Positions 1-5,461 of a stretch of DNA of 5,461 nucleotides are shown piece by piece. Source of the DNA: UKL13-2 sp031430555 (lineage in GTDB: Bacteria > Pseudomonadota > Gammaproteobacteria > Burkholderiales > Usitatibacteraceae); the NCBI GenBank assembly GCA_031430555.1, contig JANPBQ010000192.1:1-5461 (forward strand). Direction: 5' to 3'. Position 1 is the stretch's first letter. The number at the start of each line of letters is the position of its first letter. Below the pieces are notes generated by a model, which searched no databases, was not told where the DNA came from, and worked only from the letters and a program-made list of their open reading frames with translations. The translations under genes were made by a program, and so were the position numbers.

Positions 1-25
1 GGCGGTCTCTAAGTATTAGTGCAAC
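1..25 (+). repeat. IS30-family left terminal inverted repeat (IRL)
   Basis: Compared with the reverse complement of 1072-1096, 18 of 25 bases agree: GGCG at the outer end, CTC at 7-9, and TTAGTGCAAC at 16-25 without mismatch. The inner match is firm. The outer GGCG could be chance, in which case the repeat starts near position 7. Confidence 0.65.
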
Positions 26-32
26 ACCTTAG

Positions 33-38
33 TATTAT
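33..38 (+). promoter_or_regulatory. Possible -10 element for the transposase
   Basis: TATTAT matches the sigma-70 -10 consensus at five of six bases and lies 20 bp before the transposase ATG, leaving room for a very short leader with the ribosome binding site. I see no good -35 at the right distance, so this would be a weak promoter, or one completed by sequence outside the window or by an abutted IS end. Confidence 0.25.
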
Positions 39-58
39 GTTCACGAAAGGGAGTTGCG

Positions 59-1081
59 ATGGAAAGCGGGAAGCAGAGTTATACATATACACAGATGACG
101 CTGGCGGTGCGCGAAGAGATCAGTCGCGGTCTGGCGGCGGGTGTGAAGCAGGGAATCATTGCACAGGGGATAGGTTATTCGACGGGCGCGGTGGGGCGGG
201 AGATTCGGCGGCATAGCGTGGCCGACATTGGCTACCGCGCCCACTGGGCGCACGAGCGATCCAATATTGCCGCCCGGCGCAAGGGGCGGCGGCGCAAGCT
301 CGGCGATGGCCCGCTGTGGGATGAAACCTGTCGCCAGCTCAAGGCCGGACAATCGCCGGAGCAGGTGGCGAAAGCCCTGAAGCACGACTTTGCCGATAAT
401 GCCGATATGCAGGTCTCGCACGAAACCATCTACCAGGCGCTCTACGTGCTGCCGCGCAACGCGCTCAAGGCGGTGCTGGTGCAGGAGGGCTTGCGGCAAC
501 ATCACGAGAAGCGCCGACCGCGCAGCAAGCTGACCCAACCCGTGTCCAAGGTGCGGCTGGTGGGGGGCATCTCGATCGACGAGCGGCCGGCGGAAGTCGA
601 TAGCCGTACGGTGCCAGGGCACTGGGAAGGCGACCTGATCAAGGGCGAGAAGAATCGTAGCGAGGTGGGGGTGCTATTGGAACGCCAATCCCGGCGCGTG
701 GTACTGGCACGCCTGACCGACGCCAAGGCGGTGACGGTTCGAAAGGCGTTCGAAGCCGCGTTCAGCATGACGCCGCCGGCGCTGCGCAAGACTCTGACGT
801 ACGACCAGGGTTCGGAGATGGCGGAACACGCCACGCTGGCGGCCAACCTATGCATCGATGTCTACTTCGCCGATGCGCACAGCCCGTGGCAAAAGGGTGC
901 CATCGAGAATGCCAATGGCTTGCTGAGACAATATCTGCCCAAGGGTACCAATCTGGCAAATTACACACAGGCCGAACTGAACGTGATCGCCGAGAAGCTC
1001 AACAACCGGCTGCGTGAATGTCTAGGCTGGCGAACACCAAACGAAGTCTGGGCAGAGATGGTAAAGAAAACGTTGCACTAA
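59..1081 (+). CDS. IS30-family DDE transposase
   Basis: This 340-residue protein catalyses excision and insertion of the surrounding element. The N-terminal part (about residues 12-52) has the IS30-type helix-turn-helix pattern ending in GREIRRH. A second DNA-binding region lies around 85-130 and includes the family phrase SHETIYQALY. A basic stretch RRKGRRRK is at 73-80. The catalytic domain shows the DDE triad: D192 in GHWEGDLI, D249 in TYDQGSEM and E283 in WQKGAIEN, with exactly 33 residues between the second D and the E. The family phrase LLRQYLPKGTNL follows. GGGAG at 49-53, five bases before the ATG at 59, supports the start. Length is normal for IS30 transposases (roughly 320-380). The last codons and TAA read into the right inverted repeat. 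No frameshift or missing catalytic residue is seen. Family assignment is secure; the named IS cannot be given without a search. Confidence 0.95.
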   Translation: MESGKQSYTYTQMTLAVREEISRGLAAGVKQGIIAQGIGYSTGAVGREIRRHSVADIGYRAHWAHERSNIAARRKGRRRKLGDGPLWDETCRQLKAGQSPEQVAKALKHDFADNADMQVSHETIYQALYVLPRNALKAVLVQEGLRQHHEKRRPRSKLTQPVSKVRLVGGISIDERPAEVDSRTVPGHWEGDLIKGEKNRSEVGVLLERQSRRVVLARLTDAKAVTVRKAFEAAFSMTPPALRKTLTYDQGSEMAEHATLAANLCIDVYFADAHSPWQKGAIENANGLLRQYLPKGTNLANYTQAELNVIAEKLNNRLRECLGWRTPNEVWAEMVKKTLH

Positions 1082-1096
1082 AATCCTGAGCGCGCC
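1072..1096 (-). repeat. IS30-family right terminal inverted repeat (IRR)
   Basis: This is the reverse-complement partner of positions 1-25. The inner ten bases, GTTGCACTAA (1072-1081), are identical to the left end and include the transposase stop codon. It runs into a tract of eight C residues (1095-1102), which makes the exact outer border hard to place. Confidence 0.65.
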
Positions 1097-1149
1097 CCCC
1101 CCAATCGTTGAAACAAGCATCGGTGTGCCTCTCCGCATGTTTTACCTCC
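1097..1149 (-). pseudogene. Possible 5' stub of a gene cut by the IS, downstream of mpl
   Basis: On the minus strand, GGAGG at 1149-1145 is followed after six bases by ATG at 1138-1136. This is the best Shine-Dalgarno/start arrangement in the window. It lies 43 bp beyond the mpl stop and in the same orientation, as the next gene of an mpl operon would. The frame reads MRRGTPMLVSTIGGG and then enters the IS right end, continuing within it to a TAG at 1024-1022 (38 codons in all). I cannot identify the protein from so few residues. The reading is an inference: the ribosome-binding match could be chance, and the rest of the gene would lie beyond the other side of the IS, outside the window. Confidence 0.3.
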
Positions 1150-1150
1150 A

Positions 1151-1171
1151 AACGCCTCGCCAAATGGCGTT
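1151..1171 (-). terminator. Small inverted repeat after mpl, weak terminator candidate
   Basis: AACGCC (1151-1156) and GGCGTT (1166-1171) can form a 6-bp stem with a 9-base loop, 11 bp beyond the mpl stop. No T-run follows on the minus strand (TGGAGGTAAAAC follows), so it is not a convincing intrinsic terminator for mpl. It may instead be an ordinary spacer hairpin. Confidence 0.2.
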
Positions 1172-1181
1172 CCGGCTAATT

Positions 1182-2570
1182 TTACGCTATGGAATCCGCC
1201 CCCTGCATTTCCCGCGCGGCCAACATCGCCAAAATCTTCCCCTGCACGCCGCCAAAACCGCCATTGCTCATCGCGAGGATGTGGTCGCCCGGTTTTGACA
1301 TCGCCACAATCGCAGTCACCATCGCATCGAGGTCTTCAAAAATGCCCGTCTTTGTGCCGATGGGTTCGAACGCTTTCGCCACGTCCCATCCCAGATTGTT
1401 CGCATAGACAAACACCACATCGGCGTTGCTCAGCGAGCCGGGTAGTGCTGCACTCATCGCGCCCAATTTCATCGTGTTGGTGCGCGGTTCGAGCACGGCG
1501 ATGATGCGGGAGCTATCACCGATGCGTTTCCTCAATCCTGTTACGGTGGTTTGAATCGCGGTGGGGTGGTGCGCGAAATCGTCGTACACCGTGATCCCGC
1601 CGATCTCGCCTTTGTTTTCCATGCGCCGTGCGACGCCAGTGAAGGTATTCAGCGCCTCGATGGCGAGCTTGGTGGGCACGCCCGCGTGTCGTGCCGCTGT
1701 CACTGCCGCCAATGCGTTGAGTGTGCTGTGCGTGCCCATCTGATCCCAATCGACCATGCCGCGATCATCACCGTTGCACAAGACGTGAAACTGCGCGTCG
1801 CGCTCGCCGCGCTTGAAATCCCACATCGCCCCCGGGCCAAATGATTCGACCGGCGTCCAGCAACCTTTTGCCAAGGTGTTTTTCAAGTGTGCGTCGCGGC
1901 CGTTACTGACGATGAGGCCGTTCGCCGGAACGGTCCGCACCAGATGATGAAATTGAGTTTCGATCGCTTCGACGTTGGCGAAAATATCGGCGTGATCGTA
2001 TTCGAGATTGTTGAGAATGACGGTGCGCGGACGGTAATGCACGAACTTGCTGCGCTTATCAAAAAACGCGGTGTCGTATTCGTCGGCCTCGATCACGAAG
2101 AACGGTGAATCGCCGACCGGCGCGCGCGCGGAAATACCAAAGTTGCTTGGCACGCCGCCGATCAGGAAACCCGGTGCCACGCCCGCGTAATCGAGAATCC
2201 ACGCCAGCATCGCGCTGGTGCTGGTCTTGCCGTGTGTGCCCGCGACCGCCAGCACCCATTTGCCCGGCAACAAATTTTCACCGAGCCACTGCGGGCCGGA
2301 AATGTAGGGCAGTCCGCGATTCAACATTTCCTCGATCACCGGCATGCCGCGCGTCATCACGTTGCCGACGACGTAAAGGTCGGCCTTGACTGCATCGAGT
2401 TGTGCCGCATCGAAGCCTGTGTGCAGGTCGACACCGGCGGTCTCCAATTGTGTGGACATCGGCGGATAGACGTTGATGTCGCAGCCCGTGACCGTGTGAC
2501 TTGCGCCGCGCGCGAGGACGGCGATGCCGCCCATGAAGGTGCCGCAAATGCCGAGGATATGGATGTGCAT
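1182..2570 (-). CDS. mpl: UDP-N-acetylmuramate:L-alanyl-gamma-D-glutamyl-meso-diaminopimelate ligase
   Basis: Mpl is a cytoplasmic Mur-ligase-family enzyme. It uses ATP to join the recycled tripeptide L-Ala-gamma-D-Glu-meso-Dap to UDP-MurNAc, returning murein breakdown products to peptidoglycan synthesis. The 462 residues match the family size (about 450-460). The N-terminal UDP-binding part starts with MHIHILGICGTFMGG, the typical Mpl opening, which fixes the start. The central ATPase domain has the P-loop AGTHGKTST (110-118), EADEYDT (161-167) and NNLEYDHADIF (187-197). Further Mur-ligase signatures are the HxxxN segment at H281-N285, RRMENKGE (315-322), DDFAHHPT (330-337) and EPRTNTMKLG (361-370). 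These separate it from MurC, which is its closest relative. No clear Shine-Dalgarno precedes the ATG; the leader is A-rich. The gene is divergent from gshA and convergent with the IS transposase. No frameshift or missing motif is seen. Confidence 0.96.
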   Translation of the reverse strand: MHIHILGICGTFMGGIAVLARGASHTVTGCDINVYPPMSTQLETAGVDLHTGFDAAQLDAVKADLYVVGNVMTRGMPVIEEMLNRGLPYISGPQWLGENLLPGKWVLAVAGTHGKTSTSAMLAWILDYAGVAPGFLIGGVPSNFGISARAPVGDSPFFVIEADEYDTAFFDKRSKFVHYRPRTVILNNLEYDHADIFANVEAIETQFHHLVRTVPANGLIVSNGRDAHLKNTLAKGCWTPVESFGPGAMWDFKRGERDAQFHVLCNGDDRGMVDWDQMGTHSTLNALAAVTAARHAGVPTKLAIEALNTFTGVARRMENKGEIGGITVYDDFAHHPTAIQTTVTGLRKRIGDSSRIIAVLEPRTNTMKLGAMSAALPGSLSNADVVFVYANNLGWDVAKAFEPIGTKTGIFEDLDAMVTAIVAMSKPGDHILAMSNGGFGGVQGKILAMLAAREMQGADSIA

Positions 2571-2585
2571 GCGTTTTTTTGTTTG

Positions 2586-2610
2586 TTATCCTGAGCAGCG
2601 CGAAGGATCT
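2586..2610. repeat. Copy of a widespread dispersed intergenic repeat (hairpin)
   Basis: The segment TTATCCTGAGCAGCGCGAAG and the following GATCT closely resemble the short repeat, consensus roughly TCATCCTGAGCGAAGCGAAG then GATCT, scattered between genes in many unrelated bacterial genomes and often mistranslated as VILSEAKDL or HPERSEGS peptides. Here the same frame reads VILSSAKDL. It can fold: ATCCT (2588-2592) pairs with AGGAT (2604-2608), then a GA/GA tandem mismatch, then GC/GC around an AGC loop. The repeat unit may run further, to about 2655, where the sequence is rich in GGAG/GAAAGGAGG. The resemblance is recalled from general knowledge and was not searched. Confidence 0.6.
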
Positions 2611-2723
2611 CCGTGCAAAGGATTCATTTGTTCGAAAGGAGGAGCGGAGTGACCGGCCAAATTACCCATGTGGGATTGCCGTCACAGTGGGGCAAATTGC
2701 CTTGATGCACAGGCGAAAGTTTA

Positions 2724-2746
2724 TCACCGGTGAGTTGAAAACCGGT
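2724..2746. promoter_or_regulatory. Paired ACCGGT palindromes, possible operator upstream of gshA
   Basis: TCACCGGTGA (2724-2733) is a perfect 10-bp palindrome. A second ACCGGT follows at 2741-2746, 15 bp centre to centre. Because ACCGGT is self-complementary, the pair can be read as a direct or inverted repeat and could bind a dimeric regulator or form a stem. It lies about 100 bp before the gshA start. A regulatory role is only inferred from position and symmetry. Confidence 0.25.
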
Positions 2747-2843
2747 CACATGACGTTGCATTGATTGGGAGTAAACTTATCGGCCTTGAAACGACCAATG
2801 GTTGCCACAACGTAGCCTGTCGATACTCCCAAATTGGAATCCC

Positions 2844-4202
2844 ATGGTCCCTCATCTCACCACCTCGCTCACCGGTCCGCTGCTGGATCTGGAAAAGAAA
2901 ATTCTCGACAGCATGCCGGCCATTGAGCACTGGTTCCGCGCGCAATGGATCGAGAATACGCTGCCGTTTTATACCTCGGTTGACCTGAGGAATTCCGGCT
3001 TCAAATTGGCCCCGGTCGATACCAATCTTTTCCCCGGCGGATTCAACAATCTGAATCCCGAATTCCTGCCGCTTTGCGTGCAGGCGGCGATGGTGGCGGT
3101 GCAAAAAATCTGCCCGGATACGCAGCGCTTCTTGCTGATCCCGGAAAATCACACACGCAATCTTTTCTATCTCACCAATGTCGCTGCAATCCAGAAAATC
3201 CTCACACGTGCGGGCATGGATGTACGCATCGGCTCGTTGCTGCCGGAGATCACCGCGCCGACCACGCTCGATCTGCCGAACGGTGAAAAACTGATCCTTG
3301 AGCCCATCAAACGCATCGGCAATCGGCTGATGCTCGATGGCTTCGACCCGTGCGCGATTATTTTGAACAACGATCTTTCGGCCGGCGTGCCTGCGCTGCT
3401 GAAAAAACTGCAACAGCCGGTGGTGCCGCCGCTCTACGCTGGCTGGACCACGCGCCGGAAAACACTGCACTTCCACGCCTACGACCGCGTCGCCGAAGAT
3501 TTCGCGAAAATCATCGGCATCGATCCGTGGTTCATCAATCCCTTTTTCAGCCAGTGCGGCAAAGTCAATTTCAGTGCCAGCGAAGGTGAGGAATGTCTTG
3601 CCGCGAACGTCGAAGCGGTGCTCGCGGAGACGCAGGCCAAGTACAACGAATACGGCATCAAGGAAAAACCGTTCGTCATTGTGAAAGCCGACGCTGGCAC
3701 TTACGGCATGGGCATTTTGACGGCCCGTTCGCCGGAAGATGTGCGTGGACTCAACCGCAAAGAACGCAACAAAATGGCGGTGGTGAAAGAAGGGCTGGAA
3801 GTCTCCGAAGTGATCGTGCAGGAGGGCGTGCATACGTTCGAGAGCGTCAACGGTGCCGTGGCAGAGCCGGTGGTGTACATGATGGATCAATTCGTGGTCG
3901 GCGGTTTTTATCGCGTCAACACCGATCGTGGTGTGGACGAAAATCTGAACTCTCGCGGCATGAGTTTTGTGCCACTCGCCTTTGAAACCGACTGCCACAC
4001 GCCCGATTGCAGCGGCATGCCCGATGCGCCGCCGAATCGTTTCTACACCTACGGCGTGGTGGCGCGTTTGGCAATGCTGGCGGCGGCGAAGGAGTTGCAG
4101 GCGTTGTCGGAGACAGTGGATGTGGAAGCGTTGCCGGTGCCGACTTCCGCGCCGACGATGATCAGGCCGATGGCTGCGGCGGTCACTGTTGCCGCGGATT
4201 GA
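2844..4202 (+). CDS. gshA: Glutamate--cysteine ligase, Acidithiobacillus/betaproteobacterial type
   Basis: This enzyme joins L-glutamate and L-cysteine with ATP to give gamma-glutamylcysteine, the first and usually rate-limiting step of glutathione synthesis, in the cytoplasm. The 452-residue protein matches the gshA_ferroox family (GshA, PF08886/TIGR02049 as I recall), which is distinct from the E. coli and plant-type enzymes. Recognisable family segments are SVDLRNSGFKLAPVDTNLFP (45-64) followed by GGFNN, LLIPENHTRN (97-106), the glycine-rich VKADAGTYGMGI (280-291), VIVQEGV (323-329), and EPVVYMMDQF (341-350) with LNSRGMSF (368-375). ATG at 2844 is chosen because MVPHLTTSLTGPLLDLEKK fits the family N-terminus; an in-frame TTG at 2802 would add 14 unlikely residues. 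The Shine-Dalgarno is weak (GGAA at 2836-2839). The last 25 residues are an Ala/Pro/Thr-rich tail that looks variable. The gene stops 3 bp before gshB. Confidence 0.93.
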   Translation: MVPHLTTSLTGPLLDLEKKILDSMPAIEHWFRAQWIENTLPFYTSVDLRNSGFKLAPVDTNLFPGGFNNLNPEFLPLCVQAAMVAVQKICPDTQRFLLIPENHTRNLFYLTNVAAIQKILTRAGMDVRIGSLLPEITAPTTLDLPNGEKLILEPIKRIGNRLMLDGFDPCAIILNNDLSAGVPALLKKLQQPVVPPLYAGWTTRRKTLHFHAYDRVAEDFAKIIGIDPWFINPFFSQCGKVNFSASEGEECLAANVEAVLAETQAKYNEYGIKEKPFVIVKADAGTYGMGILTARSPEDVRGLNRKERNKMAVVKEGLEVSEVIVQEGVHTFESVNGAVAEPVVYMMDQFVVGGFYRVNTDRGVDENLNSRGMSFVPLAFETDCHTPDCSGMPDAPPNRFYTYGVVARLAMLAAAKELQALSETVDVEALPVPTSAPTMIRPMAAAVTVAAD

Positions 4203-4205
4203 TCG

Positions 4206-5147
4206 ATGAAAATCGCGTTCATCGTCGATCCACTGGAGAAGCTCAAAGCCTATAAGGACTCTTCCGTTTTCATGATGCGCGAAGCGGCGAAACGCGGGCA
4301 TGAAATTTTCGCGTTTGAAACAAAACACATGGCGATGTTGCGCGGCGACGTGACGGCGCTGGCAAGCAAACTCACCGTGGGCGCGGACAACGACAACTGG
4401 GTTACGGTCACGCATTCGGCTGAGACCAAACTCGCCGATTTTGGTGCGGTGCTGATGCGCAAAGACCCGCCGTTCAATCAGGAGTATTTGTATTCAACGA
4501 TATTGTTGGAGCTTGCCGAAAAACAGGGTGCGCGTGTCGTAAACCGTGCACGTTCATTGCGCGACTACAACGAAAAATTATCCACCGCGAAGTTTCCCCA
4601 ATTTGTACCGCCCACACTCGTCACGCAAAGCATGGCGCGCATTCACGCCTTCATCGACGAACACAATGATGTGATCGTCAAAAAACTCGATGGCATGGGT
4701 GGCGCCTCGATTTTCCGTGTGCGCGTGGACGATCCAAACCGCAACGCGATCATTGAAGTGCAAACGATCAATGGCGCTGAGACGATCATCGCGCAGCGTT
4801 ACATTCCCGACATCGTCAAAGGCGACAAACGCGTGCTGGTGATCGATGGCAAGGTCGTGCCGTTTTGTCTCGCGCGCATTCCAAAAGCTGGCGAGACGCG
4901 CGGCAATCTCGCGGCCGGCGGGCGCGGTGTGGCGCAACCCATTTCGCCACGCGACCGCGAAATCGCCGAAGCACTGGGGCCGCAGTTGAAAGCCGATGGG
5001 CTCACCATTGTCGGGCTCGATATCATCGGCGATTTTTTGACCGAAGTGAATGTGACGTCGCCGACGTGTTTTGTGGAGATATTTGAGCAGGTGGGGTTCA
5101 ATGCGGCGGGGTGGGTGGTGGATGCGTTGGAGGCAAAAGCGGGTTGA
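4206..5147 (+). CDS. gshB: Glutathione synthase (ATP-grasp)
   Basis: GshB adds glycine to gamma-glutamylcysteine with ATP, the last step of glutathione synthesis; it is a cytoplasmic ATP-grasp enzyme. Its 313 residues are close to the E. coli length of 316. The N-terminal domain opens with MKIAFIVDPLEKLKAYKDSS and contains MRKDPPF (84-90), typical of prokaryotic GshB. The ATP-grasp part shows the NEKL segment (122-125), VKKLDGMGG (158-166), QRYIPDIVKGDKRVLVIDG (197-215), RGNLAAGGRG (232-241), D271 in VGLDIIGDF, and the metal/substrate loop TEVNVTSPT (279-287). The start is three bases after the gshA stop and in the same frame; there is no strong Shine-Dalgarno of its own, so translation is probably coupled to gshA. 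No motif is missing. No convincing terminator follows. Confidence 0.97.
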   Translation: MKIAFIVDPLEKLKAYKDSSVFMMREAAKRGHEIFAFETKHMAMLRGDVTALASKLTVGADNDNWVTVTHSAETKLADFGAVLMRKDPPFNQEYLYSTILLELAEKQGARVVNRARSLRDYNEKLSTAKFPQFVPPTLVTQSMARIHAFIDEHNDVIVKKLDGMGGASIFRVRVDDPNRNAIIEVQTINGAETIIAQRYIPDIVKGDKRVLVIDGKVVPFCLARIPKAGETRGNLAAGGRGVAQPISPRDREIAEALGPQLKADGLTIVGLDIIGDFLTEVNVTSPTCFVEIFEQVGFNAAGWVVDALEAKAG

Positions 5148-5351
5148 GTGTTGGATGGCTGCTTTCGGCCAGGTGCGGTCAGTCGTGAATACCTCTCAAT
5201 TTTGCCGATAACGGACGTTCACGGGTTCTGTCGAATTAAGCATTTTTGGTAAGAAACTCTTCAATGAAATCAGCCATGTTTCTTTGGCCAACGGTTTTTA
5301 CTGCGACACAACCCGTCAACACCCCGCTAAAGAATCCCCCAACTTCACAAC
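5148..5351. other. Spacer between gshB and the next gene
   Basis: This 204-bp stretch holds no gene I can support. It has no strong hairpin plus T-run after gshB; the best local pairing, TGGC with GCCA around 5157-5172, is only four bases. The sequence turns more AT-rich from about 5228 to 5300, which would suit a promoter for the following gene, but no consensus pair stands out. Confidence 0.45.
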
Positions 5352-5461
5352 ATGAGCACCATGAAAAAACTCCACCTCGCTGCAACCGCCTCCTGCCTCC
5401 TGCTATCTCTGGCCAGCAACGCCGCTGTAGAGAAAGTCGAAATCCGGGAGCGTGTACCGTT
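5352..5461 (+). CDS. Exported protein, 5' end only; possibly alpha/beta-hydrolase domain protein
   Basis: The frame is open from ATG 5352 to the window end (36 codons), so the protein is truncated by the edge. An in-frame ATG at 5361 gives a more typical signal peptide start, MKKLHLAATA; neither start has a good ribosome binding site. The N-terminus has the three parts of a Sec signal peptide: a KK n-region, a hydrophobic core of Leu/Ala (about residues 9-21) and a cleavage site after SNA (residues 22-24). The Cys in the core is not in a lipobox. The mature start AVEKVEIRERVP resembles the opening of secreted alpha/beta-hydrolase domain proteins (the PF20091 type, often V-x-x-[IV]-E-I followed by R/E and PF). 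That identification rests on about 12 residues and is tentative. It is 204 bp from gshB and is probably transcribed separately. Confidence 0.6.
   Translation, partial: MSTMKKLHLAATASCLLLSLASNAAVEKVEIRERVP

Larger units (their letters stand above)
1..1096 (+). mobile_element. IS30-family insertion sequence, about 1.1 kb
   Basis: One transposase gene fills almost the whole element, and the two ends form an imperfect inverted repeat (18 of 25 positions match, including ten consecutive inner bases). This layout and length fit the IS30 family. The transposase stop codon lies inside the right repeat. The outer limits are uncertain. If the repeat is taken only from the inner CTC, the element would be 7-1090. 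The left flank is at or outside the window edge, so target-site duplication cannot be checked. The transposase frame is intact and its catalytic residues are present, so the element could be active. It points toward mpl, whose coding sequence it does not touch. Confidence 0.85.
2571..2843. other. Divergent mpl/gshA intergenic region
   Basis: This 273-bp spacer must hold the promoters of both mpl (minus) and gshA (plus). Besides the dispersed repeat near its mpl end, it has several palindromes: GGCAA-A-TTGCC (2691-2701), TCACCGGTGA (2724-2733) and a second ACCGGT at 2741-2746. I could not find a -35/-10 pair with good spacing for either gene. Small open frames here are artefacts of the repeat or of shadow reading and are not called. 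Confidence 0.6.

Noticed and set aside
41..622. 193-codon open frame on the minus strand opposite the transposase
   Set aside because: Its composition (Arg, His, Leu, Pro) is that of an antisense shadow in GC-rich DNA, and it has no family resemblance; the sense strand carries an intact transposase.
2579..2764. 61-codon open frame on the plus strand in the mpl/gshA spacer (VILSSAKDL...)
   Set aside because: The peptide is the known mistranslation of a dispersed intergenic repeat; it has no ribosome binding site and no other protein-like features.
2724..4415. 563-codon open frame on the minus strand across gshA and into gshB
   Set aside because: It is codon-aligned with both gshA and gshB, which share a frame, so a stop would need a TTA, CTA or TCA codon on the sense strand, and these are rare here. 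The translated product is His/Arg/Phe-rich with no recognisable domain, while the sense genes match known families throughout.
5155..5175. Hairpin after gshB as a terminator
   Set aside because: Only four base pairs (TGGC/GCCA) and no T-run follow.
5236..5322. Minus-strand mini-frame from GTG 5322 with a protein-like end (MADFIEEFLTKNA)
   Set aside because: It has at most 28 codons from a GTG start, or 13 from the ATG at 5277, in a frame that is open back through the antisense of the signal peptide gene. There is no clear ribosome binding site and I recognise no family.
1..5461. tRNA, rRNA, CRISPR array, toxin-antitoxin or defence system
   Set aside because: I looked for repeat-spacer periodicity, cloverleaf-type segments and defence-gene motifs and saw none. 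All large frames are explained by the IS, mpl, gshA and gshB.

Overview
The window reads as an ordinary proteobacterial chromosome segment of moderately high GC. The glutathione ligase is of the GshA type known from Betaproteobacteria and Acidithiobacillus, unrelated to the E. coli gshA type, and it sits with a muropeptide ligase (Mpl). This makes a betaproteobacterium or close relative the best guess, but the call rests on two gene families and not on a marker gene.

Layout. Positions 1-1096 hold a nearly complete IS30-family insertion sequence: one intact DDE transposase between imperfect terminal inverted repeats. Its left end lies at or just before the window edge, so the outer flank cannot be seen. 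Positions 1097-1181 are a short spacer that contains a strong ribosome binding site and ATG on the minus strand; this may be the 5' stub of a gene that followed mpl and was cut by the IS. Positions 1182-2570 (minus) encode Mpl, the ligase that recycles murein tripeptide. Positions 2571-2843 are the divergent mpl/gshA intergenic region, with a copy of a widespread short dispersed repeat and several small palindromes. Positions 2844-5147 (plus) are a tight two-gene operon, gshA-gshB, which encodes the whole glutathione pathway from glutamate, cysteine and glycine. Positions 5148-5351 are a spacer with no gene or clear terminator that I can support. From 5352 a new gene with a signal peptide begins and runs off the window.

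How the genes fit together. GshA makes gamma-glutamylcysteine and GshB adds glycine. The two genes are 3 bp apart and in the same reading frame, so coordinated translation is likely. Mpl is transcribed away from them and belongs to cell-wall recycling, with no direct metabolic link. The IS is a later arrival at the 3' side of mpl.

I found no sign of a novel multi-gene system. The points most worth a second look are the possible gene interrupted by the IS and the dispersed repeat in the mpl/gshA intergenic region.
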